Below are positions 49,706-59,985 of a stretch of 64,000 nucleotides of DNA, in pieces. Under the pieces are notes generated by a model. The model was not told the origin of the DNA. It worked only from the letters and a program-made list of their open reading frames with translations, and ran no database searches. The stretch comes from Lysinibacillus mangiferihumi. GTDB lineage: Bacteria; Bacillota; Bacilli; Bacillales_A; Planococcaceae. The DNA lies in assembly GCF_003049665.1 (NCBI RefSeq), contig NZ_PYWM01000018.1, positions 1 to 64,000 of the forward strand, written 5' to 3'. A program made the translations under genes and the position numbers. Every line of letters starts with the position of its first letter. Position 1 is the first letter of the stretch.

Positions 49706-51442
49706 TTACATCGCAACCCAGTGATCTTTAGAAACTTCCACAAGTTGTGTATTGTCTAAGTTAAAACGGTTCACCATCAACTCTTCTTCGGTCATGACTT
49801 GGCGTTTCTTTTGTTTTTCAATTGCTGGGTCTGGAATCGGAATAGACTGCAATAACATTTTGGTATAAGGATGTTGTGGATTGGCATACAGCTCTTCGCT
49901 CTCTGCTAATTCTACAATTTTTCCTCCATACATAACGGCAACGCGATCGCTAATATGTTTGACCATCGACAAATCATGGGCGATAAATAAATAGGTTAAT
50001 CCTAAATGTTGTTGTAAGTCTTTCAATAAATCCACAACTTGCTTTTGAATGGAAACATCTAGAGCAGACAGTGGTTCATCACATACTATAAAATTTGGCT
50101 CGACAGCTAAAGCACGTGCAATGCCAATACGTTGACGTTGCCCGCCACTAAATTCATGAGGGTAGCGTAAAGCATGTTCTTTTTTTAAGCCTACTAGTTC
50201 GAGTAATTCTTCAACTCGGGCACGACGTTGTTCTGTTGATGTCGTTAATTTATGTACATCAAGCGCTTCCCCAATAATATCAAGGACCTTTTTACGAGGG
50301 TTTAGTGATGAATAGGGGTCTTGGAAAATAATTTGCATATGGCGTCGCATACTTTTTAACTCATTTTTAGATAAGCGTGTAACAGGTACCCCTTTATACA
50401 ATACTTCACCATCTGTTGGTTCATGGAGCTGTAAAATCGTACGTCCTGTTGTTGACTTGCCTGATCCGGATTCACCAACGAGCCCCAATGTCTCGCCAGG
50501 GAAAATACGGAATGATAAGTCATCGACTGCCTTTAAAAGTTCACCTTTCTTTAAATCGAAATGCTTTGATAAATTGCGAACTTCAATTAGCGGTACAGTT
50601 AAATCGATATCTTGTGCGATATGGGGTGGCTGTTTCGGTTCTTTTTTTTCATGAAGCTTTGGCAATGCGTTTAACAGACGCTTTGTATAGGGATGCTGTG
50701 GGTTAGCGAATATTTCTTCCGTAGTGCCTTCCTCAACGATTTCTCCCTCTTTCATGACAATGACACGATCACACATACCGGCAACTACACCTAAATCATG
50801 CGTAATTAAGATAATAGATGTCCCTAGACGTTCTTGCATTTGTTTCATAATGCTTAAAATTTGTGCTTGGATTGTGACATCCAGTGCTGTTGTTGGTTCG
50901 TCAGCAATTAACAGGGCAGGGTTACAGGCAAGAGCCATGGTAATCATGACACGTTGACGCATACCACCACTAAATTCATGCGGGTACTGATGATAACGCT
51001 CCTCGCTATTTTTTATACCAACAGATTTTAATAATTCAATCGTTTTTTCGTAGGCTTGCTTTTTAGTCATTTTTTGATGCTTCATTAAACCTTCAGCGAT
51101 TTGTTCACCAACACGAATGGTTGGGTTAGTGGAAGTCATTGGGTCTTGGAAAATCATACTAATATCTTTTCCCCGAATTGCTTCCATTTGCTTTTCCGAT
51201 TGTGTCACTAGATTGTCCCCTTGGAAAAGAATTGTTCCAGACTTTAAAAAAGAAGGGGGGGAAGGGAGAAGGCGCATGATGGATCGAGCCGTTACACTTT
51301 TACCGCTACCAGATTCGCCTACAATGCCCACTGTTTCTCCTTTATTGACATAAAAGTTTACCCCTTTTACTGCTTCAAATTCACTTTCACCTGTAATAAA
51401 AGAAACGCGTAAATCTTGTATTTCAAGAATTTTTTCACTCAT
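49706..51442 (-). CDS. Peptide-type ABC transporter ATPase, two fused NBDs
   Basis: A 578-residue protein made of two DppD/DppF-like ATPases. NBD1 has Walker [12 protein letters not shown] (39-49), Q-loop [11 protein letters not shown], signature FSGGMRQRV and Walker [16 protein letters not shown]2 has [33 protein letters not shown] and [12 protein letters not shown]. Each is followed by a HPYTK oligopeptide motif. It powers uptake by the divergent permease-binding protein operon across the 168-base gap. Single-chain double ATPases exist in the family (GsiA type). Confidence 0.93.
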   Translation of the reverse strand: MSEKILEIQDLRVSFITGESEFEAVKGVNFYVNKGETVGIVGESGSGKSVTARSIMRLLPSPPSFLKSGTILFQGDNLVTQSEKQMEAIRGKDISMIFQDPMTSTNPTIRVGEQIAEGLMKHQKMTKKQAYEKTIELLKSVGIKNSEERYHQYPHEFSGGMRQRVMITMALACNPALLIADEPTTALDVTIQAQILSIMKQMQERLGTSIILITHDLGVVAGMCDRVIVMKEGEIVEEGTTEEIFANPQHPYTKRLLNALPKLHEKKEPKQPPHIAQDIDLTVPLIEVRNLSKHFDLKKGELLKAVDDLSFRIFPGETLGLVGESGSGKSTTGRTILQLHEPTDGEVLYKGVPVTRLSKNELKSMRRHMQIIFQDPYSSLNPRKKVLDIIGEALDVHKLTTSTEQRRARVEELLELVGLKKEHALRYPHEFSGGQRQRIGIARALAVEPNFIVCDEPLSALDVSIQKQVVDLLKDLQQHLGLTYLFIAHDLSMVKHISDRVAVMYGGKIVELAESEELYANPQHPYTKMLLQSIPIPDPAIEKQKKRQVMTEEELMVNRFNLDNTQLVEVSKDHWVAM

Positions 51443-51479
51443 CGAATGCTCATCCTTTTATAAATTTTAAATATTCTTG

Positions 51480-51508
51480 TTGACGAAATGTAGTCGTTCA
51501 TACATACT
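51480..51508 (+). promoter_or_regulatory. Possible promoter of the permease operon
   Basis: TTGACG (51480) and CATACT (51503) at 17 bp, about 100 bases before the first permease gene. The -10 box is weak. Confidence 0.35.
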
Positions 51509-51610
51509 ATACTATACAGGTAGGGATTGTACAATATAACCTGTCATGTAAATTATTTCGTTTGATTTTCATACCTTACTACTATAGTAAACGCAGAAAG
51601 GAGGAAATAC

Positions 51611-53041
51611 ATGATTAATTTTCAGAATATTAAAAAGTTTGATGGGAATTATTATTTCAAGCGGGTTTTTAGCGAGATAACGAGGAAACATAGTTATTCA
51701 ATTGCACTTTTTTTACTAGGATTCCCAGTTCATGTTGTTACATATTTTTTATATTTGTTAAAAAAGGATAAAAATTTATATGTGCCGTTGTTTGCACAAA
51801 TGAAACAACAATTTATTTCAGAGGGAAAAGTACATGCTTGGGCAGCGGAATATAGGCTACAGGAACAAACAAAGGCTGCATTTTTTAATAAATCACTGAA
51901 TGAACGTCAACTGGATTTGGTTGTTAATCAATTAACAGAACAAAAGCTACATAGAGAAATAGAAAAAATATTAACAAAGGATGGTTTAGCAAAGCCTTCC
52001 TATAAGAGTTATTTTAGCGAACTGCTTGGAAATCCACTGTTTTTAGTTTTGTCATTTATTCCAGGCGTTTTTATGTATATTTTCCTTATCTTATGTAGTA
52101 ACGCATTTAGTCGGTTTATCGTTGAACGTTTAGTTCAAAGTGCCTTTGTCATCGTTGGTGTTGCCACATTAGTATTTACGATTTTATATTTATCACCATT
52201 TGACCCTGCTCGCAATTTGCTAGGTATTGAGGCAACACCTGAACAAGTCGCAAATTTTAATAAAATTTATGGACTCGATCAACCTTACTTAGTGCAACTA
52301 TGGCATTCATTATCTGGGCTGTTTACGTTTGATTTAGGCAATTCGTTTGAAGGCAAGGAAAATATTACGCAAAGTATTATGAATAAATTTCCTGTGACAT
52401 TGGAAATTGCCCTATTGTCATTACTAATGGCGGTGGCGATTGCCATTCCTGTTGGGATTATCTCAGCGGTAAGACCAAATTCTTTTGCAGATTATGCGTT
52501 TATGTTTATCGCACTTATTGGTTTATCCATACCGAGCTTCTGGCAAGGTTTGATTTTTATTTTAACGTTTTCATTAAAATTACAATGGTTCCCAGCTACG
52601 TATAATCCGCATAATTGGTTATCCATTGTTATGCCAGTTGTTGTATTAGGTACTTCTATTACAGCATCGATTGCTCGCATGACAAGGTCGAGCATGCTTG
52701 AAGTGATTCATGAGGATTATATTATTACAGCCAAAGCGAAAGGATTGAGTGAGCGCAAGGTTATCACAAAACATGCAATTCGCAATGCAATGATTCCTAT
52801 TGTTACGGTAATCGGTCTGTTATTTGGTGGTATGCTTGGCGGTGCTTCTGTTACAGAGAAAGTATTTAACATCAGTGGTATCGGTAGCTATATCGTTGAT
52901 AAACAATTTATTCCGGATATACCGGCACTCCTTGGAGGGGTTGTCTATATTGCGATTACGATTTCGATAGTCAACATGGTGATTGATGTGTTATATGCAT
53001 TCTTTGATCCACGTATTCGTTCAAAAATGAAGAAATCTTAG
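51611..53041 (+). CDS. DppB-like permease with N-terminal extension
   Basis: A 476-residue protein. Residues about 175-476 are a normal DppB/OppB permease: FIVERLVQSAFVIVGVATLV, LSPFDPARNLLG, the EAA loop (EDYIITAKAKGLSERKVITK) and AFFDPRIRSK at the end. The first 170 residues are unusual: two hydrophobic segments (ALFLLGFPVHVVTYFLYLL and FLVLSFIPGVFMYIFLILC) separated by a charged helical region (AAEYRLQEQTKAAFFNKSLN). AAAGGAGG supports the start, so the extension is real. It pairs with the similarly extended next gene. Confidence 0.88.
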   Translation: MINFQNIKKFDGNYYFKRVFSEITRKHSYSIALFLLGFPVHVVTYFLYLLKKDKNLYVPLFAQMKQQFISEGKVHAWAAEYRLQEQTKAAFFNKSLNERQLDLVVNQLTEQKLHREIEKILTKDGLAKPSYKSYFSELLGNPLFLVLSFIPGVFMYIFLILCSNAFSRFIVERLVQSAFVIVGVATLVFTILYLSPFDPARNLLGIEATPEQVANFNKIYGLDQPYLVQLWHSLSGLFTFDLGNSFEGKENITQSIMNKFPVTLEIALLSLLMAVAIAIPVGIISAVRPNSFADYAFMFIALIGLSIPSFWQGLIFILTFSLKLQWFPATYNPHNWLSIVMPVVVLGTSITASIARMTRSSMLEVIHEDYIITAKAKGLSERKVITKHAIRNAMIPIVTVIGLLFGGMLGGASVTEKVFNISGIGSYIVDKQFIPDIPALLGGVVYIAITISIVNMVIDVLYAFFDPRIRSKMKKS

Positions 53042-53057
53042 GAGGAGAGGGTATAGT

Positions 53058-54554
53058 GTGAAATTCATCTCGAATGTAAAGCTGCTAATGAAAATAACGC
53101 AAGAATATGTCAATGCACAGTTTACCATTGTCTTTTCTGCTATTTTTTCAGTGCTGTTTTTACTAAATAGTTTTAATTTTGCTGACGGTGTATGGCGTCC
53201 CTATGTCCTTGGGCTATTTATCATTTACGTTGCTACCACTTTATATGTATGGGTCGCAACGTGGCAAATAAAAAAGGATTTAGCAAAACACCGAGAAATT
53301 CAAAAGCGAACACGACTGCTTGGTTACCCATTAATGCTAACAGTCGTTGTGGGCAATGTTTTTGCAGCAGGTTTCGGTTTTATGCTCGCAACAAAAAATA
53401 AAACGGCAGAATATACTTTTGCTATCTATGCCTTCATTACACAAATTTTTATTATCGGTATTTCGGCACTCAATTTATTTAAGCCGTATGTAGTCGATAC
53501 ATTTTTATTCGCAATGGGTGCGTTTTTAGCACTCGCTGTCTTTTATGCCGTGATGGCTATACTTGTAGCGCGTTACGTTACGGCTAGTAATGCGCCAAAA
53601 TGGATGATACCCCTTGGTGTGGTGTTACTTTTACCTACACTAACTGGCAATTTATTTTCATTACTGCTTGGCTTGACATTAATTAAAAAAGCGCGCAATA
53701 CAGATCCATCGGCAGTAGAAAAATGGCAAAAAATATGGAATAAAATCTTGCGCAATATGATGGCTGTATTCGGCATGTTCTTTATTATTTTTATGTTCTC
53801 GCTGTCAGTCGTGAGTTCATGGACATTTGATTACGATTTTGCCGTGCAAAATAATTATAGTGCCTTGCTACAGACGCCATCTTTAGACTATCCGCTCGGG
53901 ACTGATAATTTTGGTCGGGATTTATTTTCTAGAATCGTATTTGGTGCTCAAATTTCATTAATCGTTGGTTTCTTTTCTACGATTATACCAGCTGTAATAG
54001 GAGGAGCACTCGGTGCGTTTTCAGGCTATTACGGAAAAAATACAGATAACATTATCATGCGTTTGCTAGATATTTTATATGCTATCCCAGGCATTTTACT
54101 AGCTATTGCAATTATTGCAGCATTTGGTGCAAATACAGTGAACTTAATTATTGCATTAAGTGTAGGGGCTATTCCAACCTATGCAAGAACGATGCGCGCC
54201 AATGTGATGCAAATTGCCAATTTTGAATTTGTTGAATCAGCAAAGGCGCTAGGCGTATCAGATGCCGCCATTATTTTTAAACATATCGTACCGAACGCTC
54301 TTGCTCCGATGATAGTAAAAGCGACTTTAACAATTGGCGGAGCGGTCATTTCGACTAGTAGTTTAAGCTTCCTTGGACTCGGTATAGAGCCGCATATACC
54401 AGAATGGGGCAATATTTTAAAAGTTGGTAGTACGTATTTAGAAACCAATGCTTATGTGGCTATTTTCCCAGGGTTATGCATTATGTTACTCGTCTTATCG
54501 TTTAATTTTTTCGGCGATGGATTACGCGATGCCCTTGATCCTAAAACAAATTAA
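53058..54554 (+). CDS. DppC-like permease with N-terminal extension
   Basis: A 498-residue protein. The last 290 residues are a DppC/OppC permease: LDYPLGTDNFGRDLFSRIVF, LLDILYAIPGILLAIAIIAA, EAA loop EFVESAKALGVSDAAIIFKH and FGDGLRDALDP at the end. Before it lie about 210 residues with five or six extra membrane spans (YVLGLFIIYVATTLYVWVAT, LMLTVVVGNVFAAGFGFMLA, VVLLLPTLTGNLFSLLLGLT). GTG start after AGGAGGAG. The added spans have no equivalent in standard permeases. Confidence 0.88.
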   Translation: MKFISNVKLLMKITQEYVNAQFTIVFSAIFSVLFLLNSFNFADGVWRPYVLGLFIIYVATTLYVWVATWQIKKDLAKHREIQKRTRLLGYPLMLTVVVGNVFAAGFGFMLATKNKTAEYTFAIYAFITQIFIIGISALNLFKPYVVDTFLFAMGAFLALAVFYAVMAILVARYVTASNAPKWMIPLGVVLLLPTLTGNLFSLLLGLTLIKKARNTDPSAVEKWQKIWNKILRNMMAVFGMFFIIFMFSLSVVSSWTFDYDFAVQNNYSALLQTPSLDYPLGTDNFGRDLFSRIVFGAQISLIVGFFSTIIPAVIGGALGAFSGYYGKNTDNIIMRLLDILYAIPGILLAIAIIAAFGANTVNLIIALSVGAIPTYARTMRANVMQIANFEFVESAKALGVSDAAIIFKHIVPNALAPMIVKATLTIGGAVISTSSLSFLGLGIEPHIPEWGNILKVGSTYLETNAYVAIFPGLCIMLLVLSFNFFGDGLRDALDPKTN

Positions 54555-54578
54555 CTTATTATATTGGAGGAAAAGACA

Positions 54579-56390
54579 ATGAACAAAAAATTATTTACAT
54601 TGGCTACATCAGCAACTGTTGCTGCGGTTGCGTTAGCTGGTTGTGTAGAAACAAAATCAAATGTAGAAAATAAAGATGATAAATCAGAAACAGCTAGTAC
54701 TAAACCAGTTCTTGAAGTGCTAGGGATGGCTTCACAAGAACAAGATATGAATATTGTACGAGACCAATTAGTGAAAAATGGTTTTGAAGTAAAGTTAAAT
54801 ATTCAACCAGACTACGGTTCTTACTCGGCACAAAAAGATGCTGGTAACTATGATGTAGCGGTATCTAGCTGGACAACTGTAACCGGCAATCCAGACTATG
54901 CAGTGCGTGGGTTATTCAGAACAAATGGAAGTTCTAGTGTACATGCCGATGCTACTGTCGATAAATTAATAGATGAAGCCAGTACGTTAACGGGGGATGC
55001 TGCAAAAGAGAAGTATAAAGAGCTAGAGCAAGCATTAGTGTTTGATAATGCGTATATTGCGCCATTATATATTTCTCAAAAGTTCCAAGGTATTTATGCA
55101 AAAGAAGTAAACCCAGACACTGTACGTTTATCAAAATCACGTGCACAAGCATGGGAAACAATTTCATTTAATGATACCGCTAAAAATGCAACAGATACAT
55201 TAGTTTTACATCAAGGGATTGCTTCCTTAACTTCTCTTGACCCGGTAAAAGGAAATGACGGTTCCATTAATACATTAAATACAAATATGTATGTACGATT
55301 AGTGAATTTATCTGATACGGATGAGGTCGTTTCTAATGGTTCACTATCCTATAATCACGCTATTTCCGAAAATAACAAAGAATACTATTTCGTCTTACGT
55401 GATGATATCAATTTTGCTAAGGTGGAAAATGGCAAAGCGGTAGATACTGGCGATTTAGTATCGGCTGAAGACGTTGTATTCTCTTTACAACGTGCAAAAG
55501 ATCAAAATTCAGTACCAGATCACCGCACATACTCTATTCATGAGAATATTGATTCTGTAGAAATTGTTTCAGATATAACTGCACTTGAAGCAGTGAAAAC
55601 GGCTGACGGTCAATCAGTTTTAGATGAATTATCGGCTAAACTTCCTGCAGCGATTGCACAAGTTGTAACGGACGAAGCGAGTGTAGACAATGCAGCAGGT
55701 AAATATCAAGTTGTGAAAATTACAACACCGAATCCTTTCCCACAAGTGCTAAACTATTTAGCTCACCAATCGGGCGGAATTGTGTCTGAAGCGGCAGTTA
55801 AAGCAGTCAATACATTTGACGTAGCAAGTTATGACCCAAATGTAAATGTGGCATACGGTGACCAAGCTACTGTAACGGAAGGGGCAACATATGCCAATCA
55901 TTTAGCGGCATCTGGACCTTACATTTTAGTTCAAAAAAATGATTATGAAGCAACGTTTGTCAAAAATCCAGCTTACCAAGTAGGGACTGAAAACGAGCCG
56001 AAAATTAATCATATTAACGTTCGATTCATTGAAGATAATGACTCAGCACTTTCTGCTCTACGTAATGGTGAAATTGACGTATTACAATCTGTGCCTGAAA
56101 CGAAAATTGATGTTGTAAAAGGTGATGCAAACTTAGCGTTAAAAACAGCGGATAGTAATGCCGTATCATATTTACTAATCAATCCAAAAGGCCGTGAAGT
56201 TTCGAAATCTACAGACTTGCGTAAAGCCATCCTTTACTCTATCAACCAAGATGAATTTATTAGTTTCTATCAAGGTAATAAAAAACCAGCCGTTTCAACA
56301 GTTTCCCCACTTGTTGACACAGGCCTAAAATTAACAGCAGATAGCACAAAGGTCAAAGAATTTCTAAGTGCTTATAAAGCTAGTAAATAA
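54579..56390 (+). CDS. Circularly permuted peptide-binding lipoprotein (SBP_bac_5)
   Basis: A 603-residue lipoprotein; lipobox ALAGC with Cys22. Residues about 43-196 look like the usual C-terminal segment of DppA/OppA proteins (LEVLGMASQEQDMNIVRDQL, NYDVAVSSWTTVTGNPDYAV, ELEQALVFDNAYIAPLYIS). Residues about 207-603 look like the usual N-terminal and central segments (VLHQGIASLTSLDPVKGNDG, YFVLRDDINFA, LVSAEDVVFSLQRAKD, then SGPYILVQKN and AILYSINQDEFI). The chain ends where a normal protein would continue into the C-terminal segment. Cognate ligand probably a peptide. TTGGAGGAAAAG precedes ATG 54579. Confidence 0.9.
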   Translation: MNKKLFTLATSATVAAVALAGCVETKSNVENKDDKSETASTKPVLEVLGMASQEQDMNIVRDQLVKNGFEVKLNIQPDYGSYSAQKDAGNYDVAVSSWTTVTGNPDYAVRGLFRTNGSSSVHADATVDKLIDEASTLTGDAAKEKYKELEQALVFDNAYIAPLYISQKFQGIYAKEVNPDTVRLSKSRAQAWETISFNDTAKNATDTLVLHQGIASLTSLDPVKGNDGSINTLNTNMYVRLVNLSDTDEVVSNGSLSYNHAISENNKEYYFVLRDDINFAKVENGKAVDTGDLVSAEDVVFSLQRAKDQNSVPDHRTYSIHENIDSVEIVSDITALEAVKTADGQSVLDELSAKLPAAIAQVVTDEASVDNAAGKYQVVKITTPNPFPQVLNYLAHQSGGIVSEAAVKAVNTFDVASYDPNVNVAYGDQATVTEGATYANHLAASGPYILVQKNDYEATFVKNPAYQVGTENEPKINHINVRFIEDNDSALSALRNGEIDVLQSVPETKIDVVKGDANLALKTADSNAVSYLLINPKGREVSKSTDLRKAILYSINQDEFISFYQGNKKPAVSTVSPLVDTGLKLTADSTKVKEFLSAYKASK

Positions 56391-56409
56391 AGTATCTGCC
56401 ACTTTATGC

Positions 56410-56453
56410 AAAGCACTTCAAAGCCATTTTTTATGGTTGAAGTGCTTTTTTTA
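56410..56453 (+). terminator. Terminator of the transporter operon
   Basis: A perfect 12-bp stem AAAGCACTTCAA / TTGAAGTGCTTT followed by T's. Confidence 0.88.
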
Positions 56454-56543
56454 GTACAAAGATACATTATTTGTTTAAAATTGGAACTTTTCTGAGTTTT
56501 AATCGTATATGGAGAAAAAAGATAAAGAAGGGGAGTGAGGCAT

Positions 56544-56882
56544 ATGCGAAAGAAAGATGTACTTATTATGCTAGTCACTTTGATTGTAGAAGGAATCATT
56601 ACTTACTTGATTGCATCGTTTTTCTCTGTTCGATTTATCGAAATTATGTTTTTTGTTGGCTTTGCCATTGCATGTGGAATTTTTTACCTTTCTAGTAGTG
56701 GTGGACCAATGGCTAGATACAATGAAGTTCAAGTTACTGCGCAAACAGGAATCATTCACAAAAGCGAGGGATTTACTACCAAGAAAGGTCCGATATTTTT
56801 GGCTTCTGTATTATTTTGTTTAATTGGACTGGTGTTTTTTCTCCTACTAATTGCAGAGATTATTCCACCTAGTGCAAAGTAA
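56544..56882 (+). CDS. Small membrane protein (112 aa)
   Basis: Two adjoining spans at the start (VLIMLVTLIVEGIITYLIAS and FIEIMFFVGFAIACGIFYLS), a soluble loop (GGPMARYNEVQVTAQTGIIH), and a third span (IFLASVLFCLIGLVFFLLLI). It resembles the DUF3899-type small membrane proteins in layout, but I am not sure of the family. Start ATG 56544 after GGGGAGTGAGG. Confidence 0.6.
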   Translation: MRKKDVLIMLVTLIVEGIITYLIASFFSVRFIEIMFFVGFAIACGIFYLSSSGGPMARYNEVQVTAQTGIIHKSEGFTTKKGPIFLASVLFCLIGLVFFLLLIAEIIPPSAK

Positions 56883-56938
56883 TATAGAAAAGTTATGCAG
56901 CTTTTATTCCGACATTTAAAAATACTTTACTTCCATTA

Positions 56939-56979
56939 AAAAGCCCTTCTACCATTATCCAACGGTTAGAAGGGCTTTT
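56939..56979 (+). terminator. Strong intrinsic terminator
   Basis: AAAAGCCCTTCTA pairs with TAGAAGGGCTTTT; T-rich on both strands. Confidence 0.88.
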
Positions 56980-57096
56980 GCTGTTGACATGATAAACCAA
57001 AATAGAGGACATTCTAGTGTCAGTTGTAAATCAACGTAACGAATAATTCGCATAGTAATTGGAAAGTACTTTAAGAAAAAGTCGGAGTTGATTGTT

Positions 57097-57297
57097 TTGA
57101 TATTTAATCAAGATAAAGAAATTTACTGCTATAGCTGTCGTAAAAAAACGGTCTTTACATGTAAAGATCGACACAATAAAAGCGGAGTAGAAAGTCATTG
57201 CAGTGAATGTAGCGGCATTTGGTTTGAATGGCAAAATCGAGCCGTTGAGCGAGAAATGGAAAAGTGGGTTGAATATAACCACAAAATCGTCAATTAA
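57097..57297 (+). CDS. Small zinc-ribbon protein (66 aa)
   Basis: Two CxxC pairs (CYSC near residue 10 and CSEC near 41) form a zinc ribbon, with FTCKDRHNKSG between them and an acidic helix after (NRAVEREMEKWVEYN). TTG at 57097, 8 bases after CGGAG, is preferred over TTG 57088, which is too close to it. No family recognised. Confidence 0.5.
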   Translation: MIFNQDKEIYCYSCRKKTVFTCKDRHNKSGVESHCSECSGIWFEWQNRAVEREMEKWVEYNHKIVN

Positions 57298-57506
57298 TAC
57301 TAGTATTTCCATAAAAAAATGGTATTCTTCCTTGTAAAATATTAGATGAAAAGAAAAACCTTGCTTAAAATATTACGATATTTTACTTAAATATGATATA
57401 AATTATCCATTTCAATCACCTGTTTAGTACTTAAGGTTTGCTAATATGGCTATGTCTGATTTAGTTGTATATAATAAAATAAAGTTAACGCGTGAAGGTG
57501 ATTGTA

Positions 57507-58402
57507 TTGGACGACATAGTCATAACAGGGTATGGCATTAAAGCTCCTGGAATTCTAGATAAACATAGTTTTTTAAATGTATAAAAAAGGTATTTGTACA
57601 CAGTGTAATTTAAATAATGCTCATCAGCCTCAAGCAAACATCGTTGCGGGCGTGATTGATCAGAACTTTCAGGAGATTAATGGCATAAATTATCGCGACA
57701 TCCACGTTCTGTAAGAATGGCAATTGCCGCGACATTGGATGCAATTGAAATGGCAAATTTAAAAGATGTTCAACCGCATCGAATAGGTGTCATTATGGGT
57801 ACATCCGCTGGAGCGATTTTGGAAATCGAAAAATATGCTGCGGATGGTTTTGATTTAAGAAAATTCCCTATTCATGGGGTTGCGCTTGTTGATACCCACA
57901 CGCTTTCGAGCTCTGTTGCAGAAGCTATCGGATCGTGTGGTTCTGCATTTACCGTCATAACTGGTTGCAGTGCTAGTTTAGATGCCATTTTAATAGGGAA
58001 ACAATTATTAGAGTCTGGAAGTGTTGATGCTTGCATTGTAGGAGGAACAGAGGCTCCTTTAGGCCAATGGACAATTAATGGCTTTAAAAAATTGAGGTCT
58101 CTTTCAACAGAGAGCTCAATCGAAAAAAGCGGGTGTTCCCTTTTCAACACTGCATCAAGGCTTTGTTTTATCCGAGGGAGCTGGCGTTATGATTTTAGAA
58201 CGTAGACAATCTGCAAATGCACAAGGGCAGAGCATTTATGGGAAGGTTGAGCGTGTTATTTCGAGAAATGAAGGGCAGAAACTATTAAATTCTGATAGTA
58301 CTGGTAGACATATGTTAGACGTTTTTCAAGAAACGGTTGGGGATACACTACCAAGTTATATAAACAGTCAGGCACTAGGCATAGCATTGAATGATCAAAT
58401 CG
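57507..58402 (+). pseudogene. Beta-ketoacyl-ACP synthase, frameshifted and truncated
   Basis: Pieces in three frames add up to a KAS-type protein: DDIVITGYGIKAPGI at the start, a shifted part KKGICTQC...ANIVAGVIDQNFQ, then HPRSVRMAIAATLDAIEMAN, GVIMGTSAGAI, a Cys active site in VITGCSASLDAI, and after another shift SEGAGVMILERRQSANAQG. At least three frameshifts (near 57580, 57690 and 58130) separate the parts. The C-terminal His-containing half is missing and replaced by the PAS-GGDEF remnant. It would have condensed acyl chains in fatty-acid or polyketide synthesis. Confidence 0.85.
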
Positions 58403-59832
58403 ATAAAAGAAGAAGCTATTACATCCGCTTCGGGGGAAGTTGTATGGGTACAAACGGTCAAAGTTCCGATTCATATCAATGATAGTGCTACATTACTGGC
58501 AGTTTCAACTGATATTACGGAACGCAAGCGCTATGAAGATGAAATCAAGTTTCAAGCTAATCATGATGCATTAACAGGGTTACCAAATAGAAGGATGTTC
58601 AATGAAGATTTAATAGTGCAGCAAAACTTAAAGGAAGTCAAAATGCCATATTGTTCTTTGATCTAGATCGTTTTAAATATATCAATGATTCACTTGGGCA
58701 TGATGTGGGTGATCTCTTATTGATTGAAGTATCAAGGCGTATTGAAATATTGCTAAAAGAAAAACATAGCAAGGCAACGATCTATCGACTCGGTGGAGAT
58801 GAATTTACCATTTTACTGCCTGATTATGATGCTACTGAAAGTGAGAGATTTGCTAAAGATTTGTTATATCGATTTAATACAGCGTTTTGGATTGATGGAA
58901 GTGAGTATTTCATTACACCAAGTATTGGTATTAGCACTTTCCCTAATGATGGGTATGATGCGAATACATTGATTAAGCATGCAGATACAGCCATGTACTA
59001 CGTAAAAGAACGAGGGAAAAATAACTATCAATTATTTACTTCAGAAATGCAACAACACTTCTATCGAAAGATGATGCTTGAAAAGCAATTACGAACAGCA
59101 TTAGATAATGAGGAGTTTGAGCTTTATTACCAGCCTATTATTGATGTGAAAACGAATGAAATTATTGCTATGGAATCACTCATTAGATGGAATAATGAGG
59201 TGCTTGGTCAAGTTACCCCAGATGAATTTATTTCGGTTATGGAAGAAACAGGGATGATTATTCCGATAGGTAAATGGATATTGACTACAGCCATAGCACA
59301 AACTGCCCGTTGGCACAATGAAACAAATAAGCCTTTAAAAATAAGTATTAATGTATCGGTGAAGCAGCTGCTTGAATCAACATTTGTAGAAAATGTTAAG
59401 CAAGCAATAGAGAATGCTTCATTCGATGCATCCTATGTTGTGTTGGAGATTACGGAGAGTATTGCGATGTACGCTGAGTCAATGATTGAAAAATTATATG
59501 CATTGAAAAAACAAGGAATCAGTCTATCAATGGATGATTTCGGCACAGGCTATTCATCGCTTAGTTATTTAAATAAATATCCATTGGATTCCTTAAAAAT
59601 TGATAAATCATTTGTTATTGGGATGAACCAAGATGATGAAAACAAAGCGCTTGTCAAAACCATTATAGCGATAGCCAAGCAGCTCGATTTAAAAGTAATA
59701 GCGGAAGGAGTAGAAGGGGCGGAAGAATACGAATTCTTAGCCGAAATTGGCTGTGACTATGCGCAAGGTTATTTGTATAGCCGACCACTGCCTGTCGCAG
59801 CATTTAAAGCGCAATGGCTTAGCATTAACTGA
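58403..59832 (+). pseudogene. PAS-GGDEF-EAL protein, N-terminally lost and frameshifted
   Basis: It begins inside a PAS domain end (SASGEVVWVQTVKVPIHIND ... DITERKRYEDEIKFQANHDA) and runs into GGDEF (LTGLPNRRMFNEDL). A shift near 58615 interrupts it before AILFFDLDRFKYINDSLGHD. The rest, 58651-59832, is open: RLGGDEFTILLP is the cyclase site, and an EAL domain follows (YYQPIIDVKTNEIIAMESLI, with ESL instead of EAL; DDFGTGYSSLSYLNKYPLD; AEGVE). It would have made or broken c-di-GMP. A late TTG start might still give GGDEF-EAL without the first cyclase helix. Confidence 0.8.
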
Positions 59833-59870
59833 TGTACTTCCTATCCATTAACAGTTAAAATTTGTTAGCT

Positions 59871-59903
59871 AGGCTTTCTCTTTTTGAGGAAGCCTTTGCT
59901 ATA
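59871..59903 (+). terminator. Terminator-like hairpin
   Basis: AGGCTTTCTC pairs with GAGGAAGCCT around TTTTT; only a short T-run follows. Confidence 0.55.
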
Positions 59904-59985
59904 ATTACAATAATTGTATTGCGACTATACGGTTGAACAAAATAGTGGAGATAGACAAATAGATTAAAAGGAGCGAATGGTGTTT

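Noticed and set aside
49452-49724. Coding interpretation of the ATCGCCAC repeat (EIATK heptads)
   Set aside because: No ribosome binding site, overlaps the YjcZ gene and the ATPase end, and the 20-bp spacing breaks the repeat in every frame.
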